From Gnetum montanum (Eukaryota > Streptophyta > Gnetopsida > Gnetales > Gnetaceae), in the NCBI GenBank assembly GCA_015680685.1, contig MNCI01002028.1, positions 121,333-185,332 on the forward strand: a DNA stretch of 64,000 nt. The letters run 5' to 3'. This document shows, piece after piece, positions 36,769 through 46,160 of this stretch. Both the position numbers and the translations under genes were made by a program. The notes below the pieces were generated by a model. The model saw only the letters and a list, made by a program, of their open reading frames with translations. It was not told the origin of the DNA and did not search any database. How positions within the stretch are numbered: the first letter of the stretch is position 1; every line of letters begins with the position of its first letter.

Positions 36769-37790
36769 CTGCACGTATTCAAGAACTAGGACAAGTAATC
36801 TACACACACAGAAAAAGAGCTAAAGAGTAGGTTTTATGCTGTGGGGCTAGCACTTGGAAAAGCTTTCAAGGTTCACGCTGGGTGTGTAGGTCTTGCATGC
36901 TGAGAATGTGGGCATGCAGACCCTGCACACTAAGAATTTTGGCCCCCCCTACACGTTGAGCATGTCACTAGATTGTTGGTCGTATGCCAAGCAAGGGAGA
37001 CAAGGGTTGACACTGGCCTGCACACTAATATCTACATCAAAGAAACAGGCCAGGCCTCACACAAATTCTATGTGCCAAAATGAGAAAAAACCAAACACAA
37101 ATTAACGAAAAAAGTAAACAAAAACACAAATATAGATAGAGGACCAGGGTCTAGCAACACATTGATCTAGACCATGATTGGATCATGGGCTTGGGTAGGC
37201 ACCGGAGCATCACCTCACTCTCCTCAGTAAAGGTCAAGTCAGGATCCTTCCTTCCCTAGTCTCTCACTTGCTTTCCCTTGCCCATCCCGTCACGCTGCGT
37301 TCAAGACCTTTACGCTAAAGCAAGGATGTGCACGGTGAAATTCCCTATCTAGCATTCACGCTGAGGATTTCTAAGTGAAGGGGGTTCACGTTGGAGGCTA
37401 GTTTTGAGACTTCACGCTGAATCCTCCACACCATCTTCATGCTAGGGTTTGTCGTTGCACGCTAACTACATGACAGAGCGTTCACACTGGGGTTTCTAGA
37501 GCGTTCATGCTGGGGTTCCTAGAGCGTTCACGCTAGCATTTTAGCTCCCTGCATGCTAAGGGTTTATCCAGGGCATGCATGATGAATGCTTTCATTTGAC
37601 GCTTCATGCCATGATCTTTGTCGCCTTTGCTACCTCCTTCACACTGGATTTCCGCCTTTCCATGCCCCCTACGACCATATCCTCACCTCCTCATCATGCT
37701 GAATCTCCCACTATTACATGCTGAAGCTTAGCTTAGGTTCACACTATTCTCTTTGGTTCTAGCTTGACTTTGGATTTACGCCTGCTACAA
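36769..37790 (-). promoter_or_regulatory. Upstream region of C's antisense gene, dense in CAGCGTG-type words
   Basis: About 1 kb with at least fifteen copies of ttcacgctg / tgcatgctg / ttcacactg (minus-strand reading: cagcgtgaa), for example near 36,870, 37,293, 37,359, 37,387, 37,413 and 37,480-37,545. A short tandem triplet, gagcgttcacrctggggtt, lies at 37,477-37,550. The same word family fills U3 of the LTR. It occupies the place expected for the antisense promoter. Regulation by these words is inference. Confidence 0.5.
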
Positions 37791-38149
37791 TGACAAAAGT
37801 AACTTGTCTAATTTTAAGTTAATTTTATTAGATATAAATCTTCATGCCCCTCGTTGCTCACATCCACTCACCCTCATAGAAAATCGGCACTTTGGGTATT
37901 TTACTCTTAAATAAAATAAAAATAAACACAACATTAGCTAAACACAAATAAATATAAATAGACCAATAATAAAGAAAAAAGAGTACATAGATATGCACTA
38001 GGCCAAACATTACCCACATAAGACCTTCCCTCTCACATTGACTCCTGTCATCCAAACTAAACACCTTGGTACATACTCTTCATCTTGTAGTTTCACACCT
38101 AATAATGATTATAAGTCGTACAATCAACTAGAAATCATAAATGAATAGG
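37791..38149. other. AT-rich spacer before C's pol
   Basis: No gene, repeat or motif recognised other than AT-rich sequence. Confidence 0.4.
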
Positions 38150-38240
38150 TACGGCCCGATAAGGCCCTAAACTGCTGCAATTGGCCAGGTACGGCCTTAA
38201 ACTATTGTGCAACCAGGCAAGACAATAAACTAACTTTAGC
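38150..38240 (+). repeat. TAAACTRGCA-motif array C2 (before pol)
   Basis: Three diverged copies: aaggccctaaactgctg (38,161), acggccttaaactattg (38,192) and gacaataaactaac (38,220). It ends about 100 bases before pol opens. Confidence 0.6.
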
Positions 38241-38342
38241 ATACTTCGAGCATATTTAAATATTTGAATTGGTGTCATAAAATAATAAGCAAACCCCCTC
38301 CCCCTTGTTAACGTTGCTTCCTGTGGCTTGTCAAGAGCAAGC

Positions 38343-41300
38343 ATGGATAGCAAGCAACTATTCATACCACTGTTCATCAATGGACCATACGGACCCATCC
38401 AATGGGAGATGGTCAGAAAGTCCATTGATCTAGGCACATCGACTTACGAAAACTCCGTGGCATCGATAGGGAAAACAATAGAACACTTTCAGAGCATGAC
38501 GAAATCACTAGATATTGAAGCCGATAACATCACTAAGGATCCATTAATTGAAACCCCCATCACTATGCCAAGTGGCAAAGTTAAGATACTAAAACTAAGT
38601 ACTTTACTAGACCCACAACTTTCTGAGGACATAGAAAAAGTGCTAAAAAGCAACATCAAGGCATTCGCTTGGTCTTACACTGACATGCCTAGGCTAGATC
38701 CTCGAATAGTCTAGCACAACATCATACTCGACCCGAAGTTAAGATCAGTGAAACAAAAAGCACGTAAGGTTAATTCTGAGGTAGCGTTGGCGGTTTGCAA
38801 TGAGATCACCAAACTTTATCAAGCTAGTTTCATTCGGGCNGCTGAGGTAGCGTTGGCGGTTTGCAATGAGATCACCAAACTTTATCAAGCTAGTTTCATT
38901 CGGGCTATTGACTACGCTGACTGGGTATCCAACATGGTCATAGTCCCAAAGAAGAACAGAAGCATTCACCTATGCATTGACTTCTGGGACCTCAACTTAG
39001 CGACCATAAAAGATTAATTTCCTCTACCTAGTATTAATCAATTGGTTGACTCAACCGCTAGGCATGCATTGATATCTTTTATGGATGGCTTCTCAAGATA
39101 TAATCAGATCCGGATTAACCCTGAACATCAACTCAGGACAACCTTCATGACACCATGGGGGACATTTTGTTATACAATGATGCCCTTTGGTTTAAAGAAT
39201 GCTAGTGCTACTTATCAACGAGCGATGACCTTCATATTTAGTGATTACATCCATCACTCGCTCAACGATTACATAGATGATATAGCAGTTAAATTGAAGA
39301 TACAAGAGCAGCACATACAAGACTTAGACTTGGTACTTAAGCGTTGTTTAAAATATGAGCTTAGACTAAACCCAAATAAGTGTGTCTTTGGGGTCAAATC
39401 AGCCAAAATGCTAGGATTCATAGTTTCAGAAGCAGGGATTCGAGTAGACCCCGATAAGGTGAAGGTAATCACAAACTTGCAATCGCCAAGCAACCTTACC
39501 AAACTTCGAGGCCTACAAGGTAGATTATAGTTCATTAGGTGCTTTATAGAAAAACTGACCAATAAGTTGAAATCCATAAACCATTTGCTACACAAGAGTG
39601 TGCATTTTCAATGGATCCCACAATGCCAAGAAGCTTTTGACAATATCAACACGACACTGACTCAATTACCGATAGTTTATCCACCTCAGAACAATAAACC
39701 ATTCTACATCTACCTTGCCACATCAAATTCATCAATCACGTCAATGCTTTTCTAGAAACGAGAGGATGGAACTGAAGTTCCTATTTACTACTTAAGTCAT
39801 GCATTAGTAGCCTATGAAAAGAAATACAACAAAGTGGAGAGGTCATGTTTAGCCCTTATCTTTTCTCTGAAGAAATGGCAAAATTATCTCTTTCAAAACC
39901 AAGTTAACATAATCTGTAAGGAAAATGTGCTCAGAGCTATCACAAACAACATGTACGAATCAAGCAAGATAGCTCGATGAAAGGTAATGATTGCTAAGTT
40001 TGACCTGCATTACATAGCCCAATCATCCATCAAAGGTCAAGCTATAGTCAATCAGATGACCGCATCACCAACACAAGATCAAGCAACGATTAATCTAGAG
40101 TTTCCAGATGAAAACATAAGCACAATTGACATTGTGCCCGATAACTATGATACGATATTAAACTTCGATGGAGCATCCACCTCCCGAGGGTGAAGTGCTA
40201 CAGCTGTTATCACATATCTCTCCAAGGAGATCCAACCCTTTGCTTATCAATTTAACTTTCCTTGTACGAATAACATAGTAGAGTATGAAGGTCTCCTCAG
40301 AGGCCTCATGGTAGCACAAGCTTCAAACATCACATGTCTCATAGTTAGAGGTGACTCATAGTTAATCATAAACCAAGTCAAAGATGTTTACACATGCAAA
40401 GAATCTCATCTACAACCCTATTGTGACCTGACGAAACACTTGTTGAAATAGTTTATAAATATAGAACTGCAACATGTGCCTAGAAATGATAATACCATTG
40501 TAGAGGCACTAGCCATGTTAGCTCTAAATATCTCACCTGATATGTTTCGTGCGCTGCCTAGTTCCATCGTGAGCTATGACAAGTCCATAATTGATGCTCC
40601 TGATGAACTTCCCATAGCATCCGTTAGCATGACACACACCGTAGAATGGTATGACGACATCAAAGAGTACCTTCTACATGGCGAACCACCTCAATATCTA
40701 ACGAATGCTCAGAAGGACACTGTACAAAAATGCTCTAGACAATATACACTAGTAGGAGATACACTATGTCATAGATCCTACGAAGGCATCTTATTAACAT
40801 GCGTTAGTAGTACTAATGGCCAAACCATCATGGAACAAGTTCATGAATGACTATGTGGAGGGCACATAGCACCTAAAGAAATGGCAAAAAAATTAGATGT
40901 TTAGGCTATTATTTTCCACATATGGAGTACGATTGCTTCTCCAAGGTCAAGAGGTGAAATATGTGTCAAAAGCACAGTAATCTTATACATGTTCCACCTA
41001 ATGAATTGCATACAACTCAAATCACATGGCCTTTCCAGAAATGGGGGTTAGACATTATAGGACCAATAACTCCCCCAGCTTCTGTAGGACATAACTTTAT
41101 CATAACAGTACTAGAATACTTTAATAAATGGGTAGAAGCTATTCTCCTTAGAAAAACCACATCAAAACAAGTATGCAACTTCATCTTAATATATTGTGAC
41201 CCGTTTTGGCATCCTGATGACTATCATCACTGACAACGGGCCATAATTCAGGAGTGTTAAAACAAAAACGTTCTGTGAGAGCCTAGGTATTAAACACTCA

Positions 41301-41882
41301 TTTTCATCACTTGACTACCCTCAGAGCAATGGACAAGCAGAAGCCATGAACAAGATTGTCATCTCAGTGCTCAAGAAGATGCTTACTCAGAGCAAGAAAA
41401 GATGGCATGAACAGCTAGTATACACATTATGGGCCTACCGGACTACACATCAGACATCCATAGGTAAAACACCATATAGTCTTATTTATGGATTAGAATT
41501 TGTTTTACCTCTGGAGTTGCAAGTACCATCCCTAAGGATCACACTCTCTGGACTCCTTGATGAAGGTCAAAAAAATTCCTTGCACATTTTTGACCTCGAC
41601 TCAGTGGAAGAAGAATGCACACGAATGCTTGATCATATCGAGTGGTACTAGAAGCAACAATGACAACGCCATCAGCATGACTTTCACAAGAGCCCGATCA
41701 AATAAGGTGACCTTGTACTTAAGGCGGTTTGTGAACACCCAAACAAATTCTCAGCCAACTAGGAAGGGCCTTACTTGGTCACCAAAGCATACGACAACGA
41801 AGCGTTCAAATTAGCGAACATGGACAGAAATGAGCTTGCACATCCAACGAATCATTTTTACCTCAAGCTATTCCATGCTTGA
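38343..41882 (+). pseudogene. pol: Element C pol (RT, RNase H, second RNase H, integrase)
   Basis: Separate frame from gag-protease with its own ATG at 38,343 (a further in-frame ATG lies at 38,328). RT about 38,760-39,530 has WVSNMVIVPKKNRSI, MPFGLKNASATYQRAM and the catalytic YIDD at 39,270-39,281. RNase H about 39,560-40,020. A second, archaeal-type RNase H about 40,150-40,540 (LNFDGASTS, CTNNIVEYEG, HVPRNDNTIV) is a hallmark of the Tat lineage. Integrase about 40,830-41,650 with the first Asp in GLDIIGPI, the second in ITDNGP (~41,230) and the Glu in NGQAEAMN (~41,330). About ten stops, a one-base deletion near 41,190, a frameshift near 40,900 and a 64-bp N-flanked duplication at 38,776-38,905 interrupt it. 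In life it would copy the RNA and insert the cDNA. Confidence 0.9.
38776..38905. other. 64-bp exact duplication around an N (assembly artefact)
   Basis: Bases 38,776-38,839 and 38,842-38,905 are identical (ctgaggtagcg...cattcgggc) and are separated by one N at 38,840. The duplicated piece encodes the start of RT and would disrupt it. This is typical of two contig ends joined without merging the overlap. Confidence 0.9.
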
Positions 41883-41909
41883 AGTCACTCAGGTACAAAT
41901 TCGTCCTAG

Positions 41910-42245
41910 CATCATGATGGTAAACTGATACCACAGATTTGTCCTAGCATCATGACAGTAAAATGATACCACAGAATGTCCTGGGTTATGACTCAAAACT
42001 AACACCACAGAGCGGTCCTGGCATCATGACCTAAAATCAATACCATATAGCATCCATTATGACCTTAAACTGCCATAGTTTTTTTCACCAGATTTTGCTA
42101 AGACTATAAACTAGCTTACCTCTTCATAGTCCACCATGACTATAAACTAGCATTGCACCATCCGCTACGACAATAAACTGGCAATGTCCAACAGGTTATG
42201 ACATAAAACTAACCCACGATAGTCCGCTAAGAATATAAACTAGCA
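41910..42245 (+). repeat. TAAACTRGCA-motif array C3 (after pol)
   Basis: Ten copies at ~30-37-bp spacing, for example atgatggtaaactgatacc (41,917), atgacagtaaaatgatacc, atgactcaaaactaacacc, atgaccttaaactgcc, atgactataaactagcatt (42,130) and gaatataaactagc (42,229). It begins within 30 bases of the pol stop. Confidence 0.85.
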
Positions 42246-43429
42246 AGTCATCTCTAGCACATTCATTTGCTGCTATAATTCATGGCATTTCTTCATCAAT
42301 GCCTGATGCATCATTCATTACATGGGCTCTGACAACACTAGTGCTTCTCATTTTGTTGGTCTTAAGTTTCACATGGTGCCTCCATTTGCATCGGCCACAT
42401 TTGTGTCTAAGGTGTTTGCTAACTCATTCACTTGTGGTTTTCTTGTCTTCTTGGAGTTGTGTTTGCAAGATGACACCCAATGGTGCTTGTACACAGATAC
42501 ACTTCATCACGGTGACAAGGTGCCACATTATTTCTAACATACACAACCAAGTTAATCAGTCTATTCAAAAGTACATTCCCAGTTCCCAATACATTCTCCA
42601 TTTCCCCAACACTCTCGTTCCCTTTCCTACCCAGTTACAGTTCCCAGATACACCTAGTACACCCTGAAACTTTGAGCACACTGTTGCACGCTACGACACT
42701 CTCAAGCAGTTGCAACACACAACACGACACATGAACATGAGAGAAAAATTAAAAGAAAGCTCTTTCCAAAAAAGAGAAAAAGAAAAAAGAAAAAAAAGAA
42801 GACAAAAGGACAAAATGAAAAAAGAAAAAAAAAGACAAAAAGAAAAAAAGTAAAAAAAAAAAGAAAAAGCAAAAGAAAAATAAAAGATCAAAGAGAAAAG
42901 AGCAAGATGAACTACAAGACCCTTGGAACTTCCCATACAAGCCCCAGGCGGGAAGGCAGTTATCTTGGAAAGAAGTACTCGTGTCTCAAACTATCATGTT
43001 TCACCTCACTACGTGGTTTTGGCTATTGGACAATGGGTTCCCTTAGACACTCCACAAGGGTCTTGTTTCTCCAAAGAACGCATCACCTCATCACGTGGCT
43101 TTGGTTGTGATAATGAGTTCTCTCAAACATGATACAAGAGTCTCGTTCCTCCAAAGGACATACTCCTCATGCCTTGGTTCCAAGTCTGCCAAATATTGGC
43201 CATCGACAAGGAACAACATGACTTGTTTGCACAAGATGAATACTCCTCTCCCACACTAGCACAATCCCTTGATCAATTCCCAATCCCACAGTTGTAAACA
43301 TCTCCTATAGATATCATCTCAAAACTTCATTTCCCAATCCCAAGTACTTCTGAACACGGTGCGATGACATCTGGCCAAGTGCCAAAGGATAATGTTTGCT
43401 ACCAGTTTGCTTGTGGTGTTTTTTACTTC
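42246..43429 (+). other. Element C 3' non-coding region with long purine run
   Basis: 42,735-42,905 is almost pure a and g (~170 bases). An imperfect ~100-bp direct repeat lies at about 42,965-43,165 (phrases gtttcaccts-acgtggytttgg and gtctygttyctccaaag). No coding recognised. Confidence 0.55.
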
Positions 43430-43482
43430 TTTGTTGATGCTTCTTGGGTCAATTCCTCCAAGCATCAACAAAGAGGGGCCAA
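43430..43482 (+). other. Hairpin plus polypurine tract of C
   Basis: A perfect 13-bp inverted repeat (tttgttgatgctt at 43,430-43,442; partner aagcatcaacaaa at 43,460-43,472) leads straight into the polypurine tract aaagaggggccaa (43,470-43,482), which abuts the 3' LTR. Confidence 0.8.
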
Positions 43483-45084
43483 TGAAACACCACAAAAATT
43501 TGGACCTAACACTTTCTGACAAGAATCAAGCTAAGTCATGATGCTTCCCAGCATGACCAAAACTTGTGAACTTCACAAACAGCATCAAACGGAGTCAAAT
43601 CAAACAAGTAAAAGTTCCCTGAGATCCATTGGTGACTACATCAACATCTGGTAACAAGAATCGAAAGTTTCAAACTCAAAACACTTAGTTTTGACTAAGT
43701 ATACTTCTTGCACATTGGCCTACACGCCCAGTGTGTGGCTCAACATGCAGCAACTTTTGAGCACCAAAAACTCACCAAAACAAGCCAGAAATGAAGGTCT
43801 AGATTCTCCATGATTGTCCCCAAAGTCCCCAGTAGCTCTTAGGCTCCTAAAAATCAAGTTTTGGGCTCCAAATGATGGGTTTTCATTTCTGCACGCCCAA
43901 TGTACACCATCAAGGATCTCTCAAAACAGGCACCCCAGAACAAGATCTCCATCTACAATCAACTCTTAGAGGCAAGGAAATTATCAGGCATCATCTCAGG
44001 CTCCCAAAAATGAAGATTCAACCTCAAAATGATGCACTTACCTGACCTATATGCTAAGCATGCATACTCTACATACCCAGCGTGCACACCCAGCGTGCAC
44101 CACCAAAAGCGAGGTCGATCAGACGATTTAGCCAACCTGCACACTGATCTGCATACCCAGCGTGCATGCCCAGTGCCTAGCACAGCATACGCCACTTGAA
44201 ACCTTCCAAAACCATATTAGATCAAGTCCAAATGAACTGAAAATCTATAGGCAGCATTCTCATGATACCAGAGCTCAAATCCAACGGCCAAGTTCAAGAT
44301 TCTCTATTGTAACAGTAATGTTCGTTTGTAAAGTTCAATTCTTTTGTATTGGTCAAGTTTGGACACTAGGTTCACATGCCTAGCATGTACACACTAGCAT
44401 GCAGCACACTGTATAGTTGTAATATTCTTTACACTCAGGCAACGTAGCCACATGTCATCCAACCTGAGATTTTCTCACCAACGGTCACTCATACCACTCC
44501 ATATCCGAGTTTCACACCCTAAAACCTATAAAAACCTCAATTTTCCACCAAGTAAGGGGGAGGGGAGATTAAAAAATCACATTGGAAGATGACTGGAAAC
44601 ACCAACCCTGCACGCTAGACTTCTACCCTGCACATTCACCATACAGCCTTCACACTATGCCTGCAATCCAAACCAACATACCATCATCCTTCCGCATCCA
44701 CTAGGGCTCTTCATCTACCTTGTGTCAGATCCACAACTGCATTCAGACTGGTGCATTGTAATCTTCATTTTGTAATAAAATTACTTCATTTCTGATCAAG
44801 ATTTGTTACAGTTTTCATTCATTCTTGCTTACCTCTTTGTTTATATTCCTGTACATTTACGTTCTGGTTTACGTTTATTACGTTGTTTACAAATAACCGA
44901 GTGTATTGCACATTGGCATATGTTTGGGGAAATCCTTGTCTAATCTATGTGCAGACCACCCAAGGTACTCTACCTTCATTAGTTCCCGCTCACCCTCAAG
45001 TGAAGGTAGAGTCTTCTGTGCTTGTCTACAAATCTCCCGGTGCTTATTCATTCCAGCCTTGTACCGACGATCTCAGATAGTACA
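43483..45084 (+). repeat. Element C 3' LTR
   Basis: TGAAACACCACAAAAATTTG... to ...tagtaca, followed by TSD CCTAT. Colinear with 26,197-27,797, with signature words cccagcgtgcac near 44,080-44,170. Confidence 0.93.
44525..44536 (+). promoter_or_regulatory. TATA box in C 3' LTR
   Basis: cctataaaaacc, counterpart of 27,239. It faces outward into the rest of A's integrase. Confidence 0.5.
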
Positions 45085-45895
45085 CCTATAACACCTAAGT
45101 CTTCTGCATGGTATAGCTTCATCATCACTATAACCAAATGCTTCAAAAAGTGGGTTGAGGCTACTCTCCTAAGGAAGACTACATCTGAGCAAGTTTCCAA
45201 ATTCATCCTAAATAACATTGTAGCTCATTTTGGCATACCCATGATCATAGTTATAGATAATGGACCATAATTTAGTAGCCATGAGACAAAATATTTTTGT
45301 CATGAACTAGGCATTAAGCATTCTTTCTTGTTGACTTATTACCCTCAAGCTAATGAAAAAGCAAAAGTAAGTAACAAGGCCATCATCAACTTGCTTAAGA
45401 AGATGCTTAATAATAACAAGCATAAATGGCATGAGAGGCTTGTCCTTACATTATGGGCATACAAAATAACCTATTGCATGGTAACTGATGTAACCCCTTA
45501 TAGTTTATTTTATGGTTCTAAAGCTGTTTTACCTCTTGAATTACAAGTGCCATCACTTCCGGTAGCCTTGACTAACTTCATCAATGGCAAGCAGAATAAG
45601 GAGTTACAAATAGCAACCTTGGCCTTGGTGGAGAAGCAACATATGCAAGCACTTGCTCACATCAAGCACTATCAAGAGAGGAAAGAGTGGTAGCATCACC
45701 ATAACTTGATCATGCATAAGATCAAGGAAGGTGACCTAGTTCTCAAAGCTGTCTATGAGCATGTAGACAAATTCTTAGTCAACTAGAAAGTACCCTTTCT
45801 TATCACTAGAGCCTATGGGAATGGTGTGTTTAGGATAGTTAACATGGATGGGAATGAGCTAGTCAATATAGTCAATTATATCTATCTAAAGTTAT
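45085..45895 (+). pseudogene. pol: Element A pol, part 2 (rest of integrase)
   Basis: Continues the integrase cut by element C: first bases are the second TSD copy, then FIITITKCFKKWVEA, IVAHFGIPM, a second core Asp in IDNGP (~45,262), a degraded glutamate region (YYPQANEKAKVSN, ~45,340, where the usual NGQAE is altered) and WHERLVLTLWAYK. Two in-frame stops. The C-terminal part runs to about 45,895 and aligns with C's integrase tail. Confidence 0.85.
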
Positions 45896-45941
45896 ACTAC
45901 ATACAACTAATAGTCATCAACAAGCAAGCCTACTTTCAATG

Positions 45942-46036
45942 ATCTGCTACAATCTTAAACTAGCAACATGGCCTATCAGGGTCCCAAATTGGTATTATGG
46001 TACACCATGGTCCACCATGGCCTTAAACTAGTAGCA
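45942..46036 (+). repeat. TAAACTRGCA-motif array A3 (after pol)
   Basis: Copies gctacaatcttaaactagcaa (45,945) and caccatggccttaaactagta (46,013). Same position after pol as array C3. Confidence 0.7.
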
Positions 46037-46109
46037 TTGGTAACCTAGATAGCTTGGTTTTATCATCTCATGTGGCTTGTATGCATTGTAGCGATAATGT
46101 TTTGTATTC

Positions 46110-46160
46110 TTTATTGGTGCCTCTCAGGTAATCCTCTAGACACCAACAAAGAGGGGCCAT
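46110..46160 (+). other. Hairpin plus polypurine tract of A
   Basis: Imperfect inverted repeat tttattggtgcct (46,110-46,122) and agacaccaacaaa (46,138-46,150), 11 of 13 pairs, followed by aaagaggggccat (46,148-46,160). One stem position is G-C here and A-T in element C. Confidence 0.65.

Larger units (their letters stand above)
26197..45084 (+). mobile_element. Element C: complete Tat-like Ty3/gypsy element, 18.9 kb
   Basis: LTRs of 1,601 and 1,602 bp (TGAAACACC...gtaca), flanked by a perfect CCTAT duplication (26,192-26,196 and 45,085-45,089). Order: PBS, leader, gag-protease, motif array, antisense gene on the minus strand, its upstream region, array, pol, array, purine run, hairpin, PPT, LTR. 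It is inserted in the integrase of A, and A's reading resumes in frame when the element and one duplication copy are discounted. In the first ~205 aligned LTR bases I count about 15 differences, mostly transitions, so the insertion is old but younger than A. Confidence 0.93.

Noticed and set aside
32530-42245. Reading the TAAACTRGCA arrays as tRNA genes or terminators
   Set aside because: No cloverleaf, no A/B boxes and no T-run terminators; only a short linear core is conserved.
42691-42940. Minus-strand frames of 63-81 codons made almost only of Phe, Ser and Leu
   Set aside because: They are the reverse reading of the purine run at 42,735-42,905 and have no independent support.
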